Assembly: GCF_002556545.1 (NCBI RefSeq)
Contig: NZ_CP022685.1
Coordinates: forward strand, 7,728,001 to 7,792,000
Length of the DNA stretch: 64,000 nucleotides
DNA from: Streptomyces formicae
GTDB lineage: Bacteria > Actinomycetota > Actinomycetes > Streptomycetales > Streptomycetaceae
Direction: 5' to 3'
The notes under the pieces are model-generated. The model worked only from the letters and a program-made list of their open reading frames with translations. It made no database searches and was not told the origin of the DNA. A program made the translations under genes and the position numbers. This document shows, in pieces, positions 32,312-45,055 of the stretch (its first letter is position 1; each line of letters begins with the position of its first letter).

Positions 32312-33679
32312 CTAGGCACGGTCCGCCTCCGCCCCCGCCAGGAGTTCGTCCGCGTACGTCGCCCGGTGGCGCCCCGACCTGAAGCGCGGATCCGCGAGGA
32401 CCCGGAGCAGGAACGGACGCGTCGTACGCATCCCGCGGCCCTCGATCCTGAACTCGCCGAGCGCCCGCTCCATGCGGGCGAGCGCGGCCTCCCGGTCGGG
32501 GCCCCAGGTGATCACCTTGGCGAGCAGCGGGTCGTACGCGCCCGAGACGCGCGCGCCCGCGAAGCCGTAGCCGTCGACCCGGACGAAGGGCCCGCCCGGC
32601 GGCTCGTACACGTCGAGGACGCCCGGCGTGGGCGCGAACGCCCGGTCGGGATCCTCGGCGTTGACCCGGCACTCCACGGCCACGCCGCGCGGCCGCACGT
32701 CCTCCTGGCGTACGGACAGGGGCAGCCCGGCCGCCACCCGCAGCTGCTCGGCGACCAGATCGACGCCCGTCACCATCTCGGTGACCGGATGCTCCACCTG
32801 GATACGGCAGTTGACCTCGATGAAGTGGAAGCGGTCGGCGTCGTCCACGACGAACTCGAAGGTGCCCGCGCCCTCGTACCCCGCCTCCCGCGCGCCGCGC
32901 ACGGCGGCCTCCGCCATCTCGCGGGCGACCTCCGGCGCCAGCGTCGGCGCGGGCGACTCCTCGATCAGCTTCTGGCGGCGGCGCTGCACGGTGCAGTCGC
33001 GGACGCCGAGGTGGACGGCGCCGCCGTGCCGGTCGCAGAGCACCTGCACCTCGACGTGGCGGGCGGGGCGCACCAGGCGCTCCAGGTAGACCCGGCCGTC
33101 GCCGAAGAGCTGCTGGGCCTCGGCGCGGGCCTCCCGGAAGGCGTCCCGCAGCCCTGCGGCGTCGTCCGCCGTGCGGATGCCGCGCCCGCCGCCGCCCGCG
33201 GCCGCCTTGACGAGCAGGGGATAGCCGAGGGCCGAGGCGAGCGCGAGGGCGTCGGCCTCGTCGTGCGGGGGCCGCTCGCTGCCGGGCGGCAGCGGCACGT
33301 CGCTGCGGCCCATCAGGGCGCGGCCCGCGGGCTTGCCGCCGAGCGCCTCGATGACGGCCGCGGGCGGGCCCACGAAGGCGAGGCCGTTCTTCGCGCACAC
33401 CTCCGCGAAGTCCCGGTCCTCGGAGAGGAGCCCGTAGCCGGGGTGGACCGCGTCGGCGCCGGTGCGCAGCGCGGCCTCGACGATGTTGTTCATCCGCAGG
33501 TAGCTGTGCCTGGCGGGCGCAGGGCCGATGCACACGGCCTCGTCGGCCATGCGGACGACGGCGCTGTCGGTGTCCTCCGTGGAGTGCACGGCGACCACCG
33601 CGATGCCCAGCTCACGGCAGGTGCGCGCGACGCGCAGCGCGATCTCGCCCCGGTTGGCGATCAGGACCTTGCGGAACAC
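32312..33679 (-). CDS. forI: acetyl-CoA carboxylase biotin carboxylase subunit (ForI)
   Basis: A 455-residue biotin carboxylase (AccC type) that carboxylates biotin on the carrier using ATP and bicarbonate. It begins [20 protein letters not shown] and shows the ATP-grasp glycine loop [14 protein letters not shown], the biotin/bicarbonate region [34 protein letters not shown] and [18 protein letters not shown] 33679 is chosen since GGGGAGG is five bases upstream and the N terminus fits exactly there; it overlaps the end of forH by 19 bases. With forH and forE it gives a pathway-specific malonyl-CoA supply for the long tridecaketide chain. Confidence 0.93.
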   Translation of the reverse strand: MFRKVLIANRGEIALRVARTCRELGIAVVAVHSTEDTDSAVVRMADEAVCIGPAPARHSYLRMNNIVEAALRTGADAVHPGYGLLSEDRDFAEVCAKNGLAFVGPPAAVIEALGGKPAGRALMGRSDVPLPPGSERPPHDEADALALASALGYPLLVKAAAGGGGRGIRTADDAAGLRDAFREARAEAQQLFGDGRVYLERLVRPARHVEVQVLCDRHGGAVHLGVRDCTVQRRRQKLIEESPAPTLAPEVAREMAEAAVRGAREAGYEGAGTFEFVVDDADRFHFIEVNCRIQVEHPVTEMVTGVDLVAEQLRVAAGLPLSVRQEDVRPRGVAVECRVNAEDPDRAFAPTPGVLDVYEPPGGPFVRVDGYGFAGARVSGAYDPLLAKVITWGPDREAALARMERALGEFRIEGRGMRTTRPFLLRVLADPRFRSGRHRATYADELLAGAEADRA

Positions 33680-35484
33680 AGCGCCTCCCCGTGCCGCACG
33701 GAGCCGTCCATGTCCCGGTAGCGTCGGGTGCGCCGGGCGACCAGCTCGTCGGGGGAGAGCGCGAGGGAGTCCCGCAGGGCCCACCAGAGCGCGCCGCGCA
33801 GCCGCTCGGCGGCCAGGCCGGGGTCGGTGTGCGCGCCGCCCTCCGGCTCGCGCACCACGCCGTCCACGATGCCGTGCCGCAGCAACCGCTCGGGTACCAG
33901 GCCGAGTTCGTCGGCGGCCCGGGGCGCGGCCGCGGGGTCCTGCCACAGGATCGCGGCGCAGCCCTCCGGGCTGATCACCGAGTACGTGGCGTTCTCGCAG
34001 ATCAGCACGCGGTCGGCGACGGCAAGCCCCAGCGCGCCGCCACTGCCGCCTTCGCCGATGACGACGGCGACCACCGGGACGGGCAGGGTGCTCATCAGGC
34101 AGAGGCTCTCGGCGATCGCGAAAGCCTGTCCGTTCTCCTCCGCCTCGATGCCCGGATGGGCGCCGGGGGTGTCGATGAGGGTCACCACGGGCAGGCCGAT
34201 GCGGGCGGCCAGGCACATGAGGCGCCCCGCCTTGCGGTACCCGGCAGGGGACGCCATCGCGTAGTTGCGGGCGGCCAGTTCGGCAGGAGTGTGCCCCTTC
34301 TGGTGGCCGATGAGCATGACGGGCACGCCGTCCAGGGTGCCGATCCCGCCGACCATGGCCGCGCAGTCGCCCGAGGCGCGGTCCCCGCGCAACTCCTCGA
34401 AGCCGTCGAGGACGCGGCCCGCGTAGTCGAGCACGGTGGGGCGCTCCAGCTCGCGCGAGCCCTTGACCACCGGCCACGGGGCGCGGTCGGGGAGCAGCGC
34501 CGGGTCGGTCACGACGTACTCGGGCGGCTCGTTCGGCGCGGGGTCGGGCGCGGGCTGGCGCGCCGGTCCCGGCAGGGGCTCACGCGCGGTCCCCGCCGGG
34601 GCGGGGCGGTCGGCGGCCGCGAGCAGCCGCGCGAGCGCGGGGCGCAGCGCGCCGCGCCGGTACACCCCGTCCACCAGGCCGTGTTCGAGCAGGAACTCGG
34701 CGGTCTGGAAGCCCTCGGGCAGCCGCTGGCGGATGGTCTGCTCGATCACGCGCGGCCCCGCGAAGCCGAGCCGGGTGCCGGACTCGGCGACGATCACGTC
34801 GGCGAGCGTGGCGAAGGACGCGGCGACACCGCCGTACGTCGGGTCGGTGATCAGCGAGACGGTGAACACCCCGGCCGCCCGCAGCCGCGCGAACGCGGAG
34901 CCGGTCTTGGCCATCTGCATGAGCGAGTGGGCGCCCTCCTGCATCCGGGCCCCGCCCGACGCGGTGACGACGAGGAACGGCGTGCGGGTGCGCAGCGCCT
35001 CCTCGGCCGCGCGCGTGACGAGTTCGCCGACCGCGCTGCCGAGACTGCCGCCGAGGAACCGGAAGTCCATGACCGCCACGACCACGGGCCGCCCGGCCAG
35101 GGCGCCGCGCGCGCAGAGCACCGCCTCGTCGAGACCGGTGGCGGCGCGGGCGCGGGCGAGGCGCTCGGCGTACGGCTGGGTGTCGGTGAAGTCCAGCGGG
35201 TCCCGCGCGGCGACGGGAAAGTCCAACTGCCGTACGGAGCCCGGGTCCAGGAGCGTGCTCAGCCGCTCGTGGGCGCTCAGCCGGTGGTGGTGGCCGCAGT
35301 CGGGGCAGACCTGGAGGGCGCGCCGCAGCCGCGTGCGGTAGACGACCCCGTGGCAGGCGTCGCAGACGGCCCAGTCGGAGTCGGAGTCGGAGTCGGTTCC
35401 GGTGTTCTGCGCCGGGGACCCGCGCCCCGCCCCGGCCCGGTCGGCCGGGTCGGCATGGTGTGGTCGGGCGCTGCTCACGGTCAT
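33661..35484 (-). CDS. forH: acetyl-CoA carboxylase carboxyltransferase, fused beta-alpha subunits (ForH)
   Basis: A 607-residue AccD-AccA fusion. Residues ~40-62 form the Cys4 zinc ribbon of AccD ([20 protein letters not shown], then PDC). The beta-type carboxyltransferase follows ([51 protein letters not shown]). After a Pro-rich linker at ~310-340 the alpha-type half has [59 protein letters not shown] and [18 protein letters not shown]. It transfers the carboxyl from biotin to acetyl-CoA. ATG 35484 has a GGGGG site. It is transcribed with forI, diverging from forG. Confidence 0.93.
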   Translation of the reverse strand: MTVSSARPHHADPADRAGAGRGSPAQNTGTDSDSDSDWAVCDACHGVVYRTRLRRALQVCPDCGHHHRLSAHERLSTLLDPGSVRQLDFPVAARDPLDFTDTQPYAERLARARAATGLDEAVLCARGALAGRPVVVAVMDFRFLGGSLGSAVGELVTRAAEEALRTRTPFLVVTASGGARMQEGAHSLMQMAKTGSAFARLRAAGVFTVSLITDPTYGGVAASFATLADVIVAESGTRLGFAGPRVIEQTIRQRLPEGFQTAEFLLEHGLVDGVYRRGALRPALARLLAAADRPAPAGTAREPLPGPARQPAPDPAPNEPPEYVVTDPALLPDRAPWPVVKGSRELERPTVLDYAGRVLDGFEELRGDRASGDCAAMVGGIGTLDGVPVMLIGHQKGHTPAELAARNYAMASPAGYRKAGRLMCLAARIGLPVVTLIDTPGAHPGIEAEENGQAFAIAESLCLMSTLPVPVVAVVIGEGGSGGALGLAVADRVLICENATYSVISPEGCAAILWQDPAAAPRAADELGLVPERLLRHGIVDGVVREPEGGAHTDPGLAAERLRGALWWALRDSLALSPDELVARRTRRYRDMDGSVRHGEALCSARS

Positions 35485-35993
35485 CGTGTACCCCCTGTGC
35501 ACGAAGCCTGCGTGATTCATCGGCTGCGCCCGACCCTAATCGCGGCCGGTGGGGGCGCTCAACGCATCCGGCCCAAGGACAGATCCGGACAGTAGGGGGT
35601 GGCATGGCGGTCTATGGCACACGGGGGAGGGGACATCCCTCCTTCGGCAGAGCCGCCGCGGGTCGGACGGGGGACGGAACCTGTCCCAGTGGGCGGGGCC
35701 GCTGTCCGAATCGGCATATTGCGACATTGACGGCGTGCGGGATGACCGGAGTAACGTCACTCGTAGCGTGGCGGGACCCTCAGGTGACACTTACCTGCCT
35801 GCCGCGGGCCGAAGGCGGAGGGGCAGTGCTGAACGACGATGATCGCGCACTCGACCAGTACGGGGGACCGTGACCGGCACACAGTGGTGGCCTGCCCGTG
35901 GGCCCGCACCCGCCCGGCCGGCGGGAGTCCGCGGCGCGCACCCGCACGCCCCGCCCTCCCGCGAGACCGCGCGACCGAACCGGGGAGGCTGCT
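35485..35993. promoter_or_regulatory. divergent control region between forH and forG
   Basis: This 509-bp region separates the divergent forHI and forGF units. No gene is supported in it. GGACAG occurs twice in direct order 10 bases apart (35579 and 35589), and its complement CTGTCC recurs near 35688 and 35701, a possible binding array for the ForF response regulator. A possible rightward promoter for forG has TTGACG at 35727-35732 with a weak -10 near 35750-35757. Confidence 0.4.
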
Positions 35994-37085
35994 GTGAACG
36001 AGGCTGCCACTGATCACTTAAGCCGCGGACCCGAGATCGCCGAGGCCCTCGGGGCCCGTCTCGAGTCCGTGCTCCACCACTACGAACAGCGCCTGCTCGC
36101 CTCGGGCGTGGGGGTCGACGACCCGCGCGTACTGAGCTTCTGCACCCTTCAGGCCAGGGCCGTGATCGAGGACTCGCTCCAGGCGCTCGGCAGCCGTCGG
36201 CCCCTGGAGCGGATGCGCTCGGTCGATGCCGAACGCGGCACGGGCAACGGCACCGTCTCCTTCCCCTACCAGGCCGACTGGCGCCTGGAGGATCCGCGCA
36301 CCGCCGTGATGCTGCTCTTCGACGTGGTCGTGGAGGCGGTCGCGGCGTCCATGACGCACCATCCCGACACCTCGCGGTGCACCGTGGAGGCGGCCGTCAG
36401 CCTGCACCACAGCATCATGTGGCGGTTCCAGGCCGCACTGGAGACCAAGACCAGGCAGATGCTCCACGAGACGGCCCAGAGCTTCCTGGAGAACCGCCGC
36501 AGCATCTCCCGCGACCTGCACGACCGGGTCGGCTACGCGGTGAGCGTGGCCAAGCAGAACGTCGAACTGGTGCGCCTGTACCGGGCGTTGGACGCCCCCT
36601 CTGCGGACGCCAAGCTGGTGGAGGCGGAGGACTCGCTGCGCACCGCGCTCGAAGAGGTCAGGCAACTCGCCTGCGAGCTGCGGGTGCACGCCCGCATCGA
36701 GGGTCTGGAGAACGCGCTGCGGCACTGCGCGCAGGCGCTGTGCGCACCGGACGCCGCCTTCGACATCGTCGTCACCGGGCACGAGAGCTGGCTCTCCGAC
36801 GACACGATGGACGAGCTCTTCCAGGCGCTGCGCGAGGCCCTGCGCAACGCCTTCGCGCACTCCATGGCGAGCACGGTCACCGTGCGCGTCGACATCGCGC
36901 CGCACGAGACGCGGGCGGTGGTCGAGGACGACGGGGTCGGCTTCGAGGTGGCCAGGCGCCCCGGCGGCGTGGGGCTCACCTCGATGCGCGAGCGCATCGA
37001 GCGCCTCGGCGGCTCGGTCGGCATCTCCAGTCACACGGGCAGGGGCGTCTTCGTCGAGTTCCTGCTGCCCACGAAGAGCGGATGA
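35994..37085 (+). CDS. forG: NarL-type sensor histidine kinase (ForG)
   Basis: A 363-residue sensor kinase of the HisKA_3 class with no clear transmembrane helix, so probably cytoplasmic sensing. The first ~165 residues are an input domain of unknown ligand. The phospho-His is in RRSISRDLHDRVGYAVSVAK (about residue 176). The ATPase domain has LREALRNAFAHSMASTVTV (N box), VVEDDGVGF (G1) and GGVGLTSMRERIERLGG (G2). GTG 35994 has a perfect GGGGAGG site and codon 9 is TTA (36018-36020), so synthesis should need bldA. Paired with forF seven bases downstream. From memory, ForGF activates formicamycin production. Confidence 0.9.
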   Translation: MNEAATDHLSRGPEIAEALGARLESVLHHYEQRLLASGVGVDDPRVLSFCTLQARAVIEDSLQALGSRRPLERMRSVDAERGTGNGTVSFPYQADWRLEDPRTAVMLLFDVVVEAVAASMTHHPDTSRCTVEAAVSLHHSIMWRFQAALETKTRQMLHETAQSFLENRRSISRDLHDRVGYAVSVAKQNVELVRLYRALDAPSADAKLVEAEDSLRTALEEVRQLACELRVHARIEGLENALRHCAQALCAPDAAFDIVVTGHESWLSDDTMDELFQALREALRNAFAHSMASTVTVRVDIAPHETRAVVEDDGVGFEVARRPGGVGLTSMRERIERLGGSVGISSHTGRGVFVEFLLPTKSG

Positions 37086-37092
37086 GGCGCGG

Positions 37093-37752
37093 ATGCAGAC
37101 CGTGGTGACCCGCATCGTGATCGTCGACGACCACACGCTCGTACGCGACGGACTGAGCGAGATGCTCAACGCGGAGCCGGAGTTCCTGGTCGTCGGCGAG
37201 GCGGGGGACGGCCCGGGGGCGGTCGAGGTGATCGCGGCCAAGTCGCCCGACGTGGTGCTGCTCGACGTCGGGCTGCCCGACGGCGACGCCGTGGGGACGC
37301 TGCGGCGCATCCTCGACGCGGTCCCCGCGGTGCGGGTGATCATGGTGAGCGTGTACGACGAGCCGCGCATCGTCCAGGAACTGCTCAGGGGCGGTGCCCG
37401 CGGCTATCTGCTCAAGACCGTGTCCCGGCAGGACCTCGTGGCGGCGGTACGGGCGGTGGTCGCCGACGACGAACGGGTCGTCCTGTCGGTCTCCCGGGCG
37501 AGCATGGCGCAGGTGCACACCCCGGCTCCCTCCGAGCCGGGGCTGCTCTCCGCCCGTGAGCGCGAGGTCATGACCCTGGTCGCCCAGGGCATGACCAACG
37601 GCCAGACGGCGCGTCAGCTCGCGGTGGCCGAGGGCACCGTGAAGCACCATCTGCGCAACATCTTCGCCAAGTTGGGCGCCACCTCGCGGATCGACGCCGT
37701 GAACAAGGCGATCGCGGCCTCACTGATCGCCCCGCAGGGCGACCGGGGCTGA
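37093..37752 (+). CDS. forF: LuxR/NarL-family response regulator (ForF)
   Basis: A 219-residue response regulator. Residues 7-120 are the receiver domain: acidic pocket IVDDHTLV, phospho-Asp58 in DVVLLDVGLPDG, Thr/Ser switch MVSVYDEP, and conserved Lys in GYLLKTVS. Residues ~155-212 are the LuxR-type HTH (LSAREREVMTLVAQGMTNGQ, TARQLAVAEGTVKHHLRNIF, AKLG). ATG 37093 lies 7 bases after forG and the pair is one operon, so bldA control of forG extends to this gene by coupling. Targets are likely in the forG/forH region and possibly the tandem repeats before forM. Convergent with forE. Confidence 0.92.
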   Translation: MQTVVTRIVIVDDHTLVRDGLSEMLNAEPEFLVVGEAGDGPGAVEVIAAKSPDVVLLDVGLPDGDAVGTLRRILDAVPAVRVIMVSVYDEPRIVQELLRGGARGYLLKTVSRQDLVAAVRAVVADDERVVLSVSRASMAQVHTPAPSEPGLLSAREREVMTLVAQGMTNGQTARQLAVAEGTVKHHLRNIFAKLGATSRIDAVNKAIAASLIAPQGDRG

Positions 37753-37755
37753 GGC

Positions 37756-40262
<2,507 letters not shown>

Positions 40263-40266
<4 letters not shown>

Positions 40267-41525
40267 CTCAGCTCCCTCCGGTCGAGGACGACGGCCGACT
40301 GGAAGCCGCCGAACCCGCTGCCCACGGACAGCACGGTGTCCAGGCGCGCCTGACGTGCCGTCACCGGCACGTAGTCCAGGTCGCATTCGGGGTCGGCGTT
40401 CTCCAGGTTCGCGGTCGGCGGGACGAGCGACTCGTCCATCGCCAGGACGCAGGCGGCGAGTTCGATCGCGCCGATCGCGCCGAGCGAGTGCCCGACCATC
40501 GACTTGATGGAGCTGATCGGCACCTCGCGGGCCCGCCCGCCGAGGGCGAGCTTGAAGGCGGCCGTCTCGTGCCGGTCGTTCTGCTTGGTGCCCGAGCCGT
40601 GCGCGTTGACGTAGTCGATCGCGTCGGGCCCCAGGGCCGCCTGCTGCATCGCGCGCTCGATGGATTCGGCCAGCTCGATTCCCTCCCTGGTCAGACCCGT
40701 CATGTGGTACGCGTTGCTGCGGGTCGCGAAGCCGCCGACCAGGCAGTGGACCTCGGCGCCGCGCCGCCGCGCGTGGTCGAGCTCCTCCAGGACGAGGACG
40801 GCGGCGCCCTCGCCGAGGACGAATCCGTCACGGTCCCGGTCGAAGGGGCGCGAGGCCCGCTCCGGAGCGTCGTTGCGCTCGGAGGTGGCCCTGATCGCGT
40901 CGAAGCAGGAGACGGTGATCGGGGAGACGGGTGACTCCGAAGCGCCGGTGATCATGACGTCGGCGCGGCCCTCCGCGATGGCCTGGAAGGCGTAGCCGAC
41001 CGCGTCGAGCCCCGATGTGCAGCCCGTGGAGACGGTGTGCACCACGCCCTGGGCGCCGCTGAGTTCGGCGATCTCACCGGCCAGCGGGGCGGGCGAGAAG
41101 ACGCGGTGCAGGTCGGGCGAGGTGCGCTCGTGGTCGACCTCCCAGCTGCTGCCGCGCGCGGAGGCGCGGATGTAGTCCGACTCCAGGAGCGTGGTGCCGC
41201 CGACCGCGCTGCCCAGTGATACGCCGGTGCGCCAGGGGTCCTCGGCGGCGATGTCGAGACCGGCCCCGTCGAGCGCCTCACGCGCCGCGACCGCGGCGAA
41301 CTGCACGTAGCGGTCCATGCGTTGGGCCTCGTGCGGGCTCAGGCCGTGCTCGGCCGGATCGAAGTCGCACTCGGCCGCCATCCGCGAACGGAAGCCGGTC
41401 GGGTCGAAGAGCGTGATGGCACGGGTGGCGGTGCGTCCGGAGCCGAGCAGTTCGACGAAGGCGTCCGAGCCGATCGCGCCGGGCGCCACGACGCCCACCC
41501 CCGTGACGGCGACCTGCCGGGTCAT
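40263..41525 (-). CDS. forA: type II PKS ketosynthase KS-alpha (ForA)
   Basis: A 420-residue beta-ketoacyl synthase that condenses malonyl units with ForB and ForC. The catalytic triad is visible: nucleophile Cys in [16 protein letters not shown] (about residue 169), His in [16 protein letters not shown] and His in [14 protein letters not shown]. The N terminus [20 protein letters not shown] is canonical. ATG 41525 overlaps the forR stop by four bases. It is part of a long leftward unit forT-S-R-A-B-C-D-E with stop-start overlaps at most junctions, which keeps the PKS subunits in balance. Confidence 0.95.
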
Positions 41526-41917
41526 GTCCCGTACCGCTCTTCGGTGTCGACGTGCCCCAGATCGGGCCGGGGCGCGAGCGGGCCGAGGTGGAAGACGATG
41601 CGTACGTCGACGTTGCCCGCGTTGCGGACCCGGTGGCGCATGCCGATGGGCACCATCAGGGCCTGGTCGGGGCCCAACCGGTGCGGCACGTCGTCGAGTT
41701 CGACGACGACATCGCCCTGCACGACGTAGAGGAACTCCTCGGAGTAGGGGTGGTAGTGCTCGGCGATCCAGTCGCCGGGCTCGATGCGGGCGACGCCCAT
41801 GAAGCCGGACGTGGCCCCCACGGCCGACGGCGTGAGCAGGGTGCGCAGTTCGCCGCCGCGCCGGGTGCCCGGCACGGCATCGCGTGCGTCGACGACGCGC
41901 ACGGTGTGCGTGGTCAT
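41522..41917 (-). CDS. forR: cupin-domain cyclase, TcmJ-like (ForR)
   Basis: A 131-residue single-domain cupin of the TcmJ type, found in most pentangular and tetracenomycin-like clusters, where it acts as a cyclase or helps one. The metal-binding cupin motifs are visible: the first as [20 protein letters not shown], the second as [23 protein letters not shown] 41917 has a clear AAGGAG site. It overlaps forA at its 3' end. Whether it acts alone or with ForS/ForU in ring closure is not known from the sequence. Confidence 0.9.
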   Translation of the reverse strand: MTTHTVRVVDARDAVPGTRRGGELRTLLTPSAVGATSGFMGVARIEPGDWIAEHYHPYSEEFLYVVQGDVVVELDDVPHRLGPDQALMVPIGMRHRVRNAGNVDVRIVFHLGPLAPRPDLGHVDTEERYGT

Positions 41918-41944
41918 GGTTCTCCTTGTCCCCGTTGGGTCGGA

Positions 41945-42265
41945 TCAGAGGGGTGCTGCCGTGCGCAGGCGCACCGCGAAGGGTTTGTGGACGTAGGTGA
42001 CGGAAGCCGCCGTGATGGGGGCGGCGAGGTCCGGCTGACCGGGGCTCTCGGCCCAGGCGCGGTAGTGCGCGGCCGAGACCCACTCGCTGGTGATGAGCCA
42101 TTCGTCGGGGTCGGTGAGGGACTGGCAGAGCTCGTCGCCCACGTGCCCCTCCGCCCGGGCGACCTGATGGCGTATGTGCTCGTACGCCGTGACGAACCGG
42201 TCGGCGCCGCCGCTCTCCACGCGGACGAGGAAGAGCACGCGCAGGTGCGGCTCCTCCTGGCTCAT
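41945..42265 (-). CDS. forS: antibiotic biosynthesis monooxygenase-family protein (ForS)
   Basis: A 106-residue ABM-fold protein (dimeric alpha/beta barrel) like TcmH/ActVA-Orf6 types: [40 protein letters not shown] and [17 protein letters not shown] carry the family pattern of a Trp/Tyr/His pocket. In S. formicae, from memory, deletion of forS shifts the pathway to pyridine shunt products, so it may shape cyclisation rather than oxidise. ATG 42265 overlaps the forT stop (ATGA). It is 27 bases from forR, with the two co-transcribed. Confidence 0.88.
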   Translation of the reverse strand: MSQEEPHLRVLFLVRVESGGADRFVTAYEHIRHQVARAEGHVGDELCQSLTDPDEWLITSEWVSAAHYRAWAESPGQPDLAAPITAASVTYVHKPFAVRLRTAAPL

Positions 42266-43290
42266 ACGGTGCCCTCCACCACGTGCAGGCTGGTGCCGGG
42301 TACGGGGCGGTAGCCGTGGTAGGTGAGGCCCGCCCGGCCGAAGAGGTCGGCGAGGCCCGCCGCGGTGTGCTTCTTGCCGCCGACGTTGAGCAGCAGGAAG
42401 AGGTCCATGGCGGTGGTGACCTTGAGCTCCGTGCTGTCCTCGACGAGGTTCTGCACCAGGGCGACGCGTGATCCGGGCCGACCCGCCGCCGCCATGGCGC
42501 GCAGCGCGGCCAGCGAGCTCTCGTCGTCCCACTCCAGGACGTTCTTGCACAGGTAGAGGTCGCGGTCCTTGGGCACGGACTCGCGGCAGTCGCCGCCGAT
42601 GATCTCGCAGCGCTCGGCCAGCGGGCCCTCGCGCAGCTCGGGCAGCGCGCCCGCGACCACGCCCGGCAGGTCGAACAGCGTGCCGCGCAGGCCCTCGTGG
42701 CGCTCCAGGAGGGTGTGCACGAGGTGGCCCTGGCCGCCGCCGATGTCGACGACGGAGGCCACCCCGGTGAGGTCGAGGGCGTCGGCGACCGGCGCCGACG
42801 TGATGCGGCTCGACTGGGTCATCGCCCGGTCGAAGGTCTCGGCGGCCTCCGGGTCGTCCTCGGCGAGGTGCGCGAAGAACTGCTTGCCGAAGAGGGTGTC
42901 GAAGACCCGCTCGCCGGTGCGCACCGCGTCGGCGAGCAGCGGCCAGGCCTGCCAGGTCCAGGGCGCGGTGGCCCACAGCACGATGAACCGCATGCCGCCG
43001 GGGGCGTCTTCGCGCAGCAGCCGGGAGAGGTCGGTGTGCGCGAAGCGGCGTCCTTCCCGCTCCTCGAAGACGCCGTGCGTGCCGAGGGCGCGCAGCAGGC
43101 GCTCCAACGTCGGTGCGTGAGCGTCGATTTCGGGGGCGAGCTCGGCCGCGGTGCGCGGTTCCTCGTCGAGCGCGTCCGGGACGCCGAGCGTGACGGCGGC
43201 CCGCAGGGCGCCGGCGAAGCCGAGGCTCATGCCCAGCTCGCGGAGTTTCGTGGCGGCTTCGGGCGTGGGGCGCAAGGGAGTTGACGTCAT
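42262..43290 (-). CDS. forT: methyltransferase of the O-MT fold, probable C-methyltransferase (ForT)
   Basis: A 342-residue protein with N-terminal dimerisation helices and a class I methyltransferase domain. SAM motif I is [17 protein letters not shown], followed by [10 protein letters not shown] and a downstream [17 protein letters not shown]. The place where O-methyltransferases keep a catalytic His (HxWxD) reads NVLEWDDES, so the His is absent, in contrast to ForW. This suits C-methylation, such as forming the gem-dimethyl carbon of fasamycins, though that assignment is inference. ATG 43290 has a GGAGGAGC site. First gene of the leftward biosynthetic unit. Confidence 0.9.
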   Translation of the reverse strand: MTSTPLRPTPEAATKLRELGMSLGFAGALRAAVTLGVPDALDEEPRTAAELAPEIDAHAPTLERLLRALGTHGVFEEREGRRFAHTDLSRLLREDAPGGMRFIVLWATAPWTWQAWPLLADAVRTGERVFDTLFGKQFFAHLAEDDPEAAETFDRAMTQSSRITSAPVADALDLTGVASVVDIGGGQGHLVHTLLERHEGLRGTLFDLPGVVAGALPELREGPLAERCEIIGGDCRESVPKDRDLYLCKNVLEWDDESSLAALRAMAAAGRPGSRVALVQNLVEDSTELKVTTAMDLFLLLNVGGKKHTAAGLADLFGRAGLTYHGYRPVPGTSLHVVEGTV

Positions 43291-43331
43291 GGTGAGGTGC
43301 TCCTCCTGTAAAGCAATTTGGGGACCAATCC

Positions 43332-43379
43332 ATTGACTTACTCAATCAACGACTCTACATAATGGCTCAAGCCGCGCAA
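43332..43379. promoter_or_regulatory. divergent forT/forU promoters with shared operator
   Basis: Rightward (forU): TTGACT at 43333-43338 and TACATA at 43356-43361, 17 bases apart. Leftward (forT): TTGCGC at 43379-43374 and TAGAGT at 43357-43352, 16 bases apart, closely like the forM promoter. ATTGACTTACTCAAT (43332-43346), an imperfect palindrome, with TTACTCAATCAA, lies within both promoters and matches the motif after the forM promoter. One repressor could silence both biosynthetic operons. Confidence 0.6.
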
Positions 43380-43410
43380 GAGGCAACCGAGAGAGTGAGG
43401 GCAGCTCCAC

Positions 43411-43770
43411 ATGGCCGAGATCTCCGCCGACAACGAGTTCGCCACGTTCATCAACCTGTTCCCGACCAAGCCGCGGGACCAGCAGAAGCTGGTCGATCTG
43501 ATCGTCAAGGCGCACGAGGAGCTGATCCGGCACCGGCCCGGCTACATCTCCGGCAACGTGCACCGCAGCGTCGACGGCTACCAGGTCGTCGACTACACGC
43601 AGTGGCGCCGACGCGAGGACTTCGAGGCGATGGTGCGGGACCCCGCGTCCGCCCCGCACTTCATGCCGATCGGCGAACTGACCCAGGGCAAGCAGGGCGC
43701 GTACGACGTCGTCTACACCCACGTAGCTCAAGAGGGCCACGTCACCCAGGAAGGGAACGGCGATGAGTGA
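43411..43770 (+). CDS. forU: antibiotic biosynthesis monooxygenase-family protein (ForU)
   Basis: A 119-residue ABM-domain protein. The pattern NEFATFINLFPTKPRDQQKL, GYISGNVHRSVDGYQVVDYT and QWRRREDFEAMVRDP has the conserved Asn and Trp of the family. Such proteins insert oxygen into anthrone-type rings without cofactor, or assist cyclisation. ATG 43411 has a GAGGG site ten bases upstream. It overlaps the halogenase start by 8 bases (ATGAGTGA). The C-terminal ~15 residues (EGHVTQEGNGDE) are a hydrophilic extension. First gene of the rightward forU-V-W-X-(small ORF)-Y operon. Confidence 0.9.
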   Translation: MAEISADNEFATFINLFPTKPRDQQKLVDLIVKAHEELIRHRPGYISGNVHRSVDGYQVVDYTQWRRREDFEAMVRDPASAPHFMPIGELTQGKQGAYDVVYTHVAQEGHVTQEGNGDE

Positions 43771-45055
43771 CCAGCAGCGCCACTACGACGTCGTGGTGGT
43801 CGGCGGCGGCCCGGCCGGCGCCTCCACCGCCGCACTGCTCGCCACCGAGGGCCGCAGCGTCCTCGTCCTGGAACGCGAGAAGTTCCCCCGCTACCACATC
43901 GGCGAGTCCCTCATCCCCGGCGTGTGGCCGACCCTGGACCGGCTCGGGCTGCGCGAACGCCTGGAGAACATGGGGCTCGTGCGGAAGTACGGCGGCACCC
44001 TGGTGTGGGGCCGCGACCTGCCGCAGTGGACCTTCTCCTTCGCCGACGGCGGCCCCTACCCGTACGCCTACCAGGTGCGCCGCGCCGACTTCGACGCGCT
44101 CCTGCTCACTCGCGCCAGGGAACTCGGCGCCCACGTCGTGGAGGACGCCACCGTCAAGGAACCGCTCTTCGACGGCGAGCGCATGACCGGCGTGCGCTAC
44201 CAGCCGCGCGGCGGCGACCCGGTCGAGGCGCACGCCGACCTGGTCGTCGACGCGTCGGGCCAACAGCGCTGGCTCGGACGCCACTTCGACCTCATCCGGT
44301 GGCACGAGGACCTGCGCAACATCGCCGTCTGGGCGTACTTCCAGGGCTGCCGCAGGTACGAGGGGCAGGAGAGCGGCAACGTCCTGATCGAGTACCGTCC
44401 CGGCGGCTGGCTCTGGTTCATCCCGCTCGGCGACGGCACCACCAGCATCGGCTACGTCACCCCGACCGCCACCCTCGCCGAGTCGGGCCTGACCGCGGAG
44501 AAGCTCTGGGCCGAGCAGACCGCCGAGTCCCGCGAGGTCGCCCGGATGATGGAGCCCGCGACGCGCGTCAGCGGCTTCCGTACCATCAAGGACTGGTCGT
44601 ACAACCTGGAGCGCTTCCACGGACCCGGCTGGCTCGCCGTCGGCGACGCCGCCTGCTTCGTCGACCCGCTGCTCTCCACCGGCGTCACCCTCGCCCTGCG
44701 CGGCGGCGCCACCGCGGCCAGCGCCGCGGGGATGATGCTCGACACCCCCGCCACCGCGCACGAGACGGGCCGGCGCTACGAGGAGAGCTACCGGCGCTTC
44801 CTCACCGGCATCCTCGACTTCGTCCGCGCCTTCTACGACCAGCGCAAGAACCGCGGCGAGTACTACGAGGACGCCAAGAAGATCCTCGACAGGGGCGAAG
44901 GGCTGCCCGCCGACGTCGACTTCGTGACCCTGGTGTCCGGTCTCTCCGACGGCGGCGACTTCTTCGAGAGCCCGCCCGAGGGCGGACTGGAACTCCTGGA
45001 GAAGCTGCGCAGCCGCGTCTCGGCACCGCCGATGACCGTGGAGCGGGGCCGGTGA
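43763..45055 (+). CDS. forV: flavin-dependent halogenase (ForV)
   Basis: A 430-residue FADH2-dependent halogenase acting on phenolic rings of the fasamycin/formicamycin scaffold. It has the nucleotide-binding start YDVVVVGGGPAGASTAALLA, the halogenase segment KFPRYHIGESLIPGVWPTLD, and the WxWxIP motif as GGWLWFIPLGDG near residue 215. GDAACFVDPLLSTGVTLALR closes the FAD site. It has no reductase domain, so it needs a separate flavin reductase. ATG 43763 overlaps forU. It predicts chlorinated (or brominated) products, up to several halogens as known for this group. Confidence 0.93.
   Translation: MSDQQRHYDVVVVGGGPAGASTAALLATEGRSVLVLEREKFPRYHIGESLIPGVWPTLDRLGLRERLENMGLVRKYGGTLVWGRDLPQWTFSFADGGPYPYAYQVRRADFDALLLTRARELGAHVVEDATVKEPLFDGERMTGVRYQPRGGDPVEAHADLVVDASGQQRWLGRHFDLIRWHEDLRNIAVWAYFQGCRRYEGQESGNVLIEYRPGGWLWFIPLGDGTTSIGYVTPTATLAESGLTAEKLWAEQTAESREVARMMEPATRVSGFRTIKDWSYNLERFHGPGWLAVGDAACFVDPLLSTGVTLALRGGATAASAAGMMLDTPATAHETGRRYEESYRRFLTGILDFVRAFYDQRKNRGEYYEDAKKILDRGEGLPADVDFVTLVSGLSDGGDFFESPPEGGLELLEKLRSRVSAPPMTVERGR

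Noticed and set aside
35460..35873. 137-codon frame in the forH-forG gap
   Set aside because: Overlaps the forH start and promoter region and lacks coding bias; the area is better explained as regulatory.
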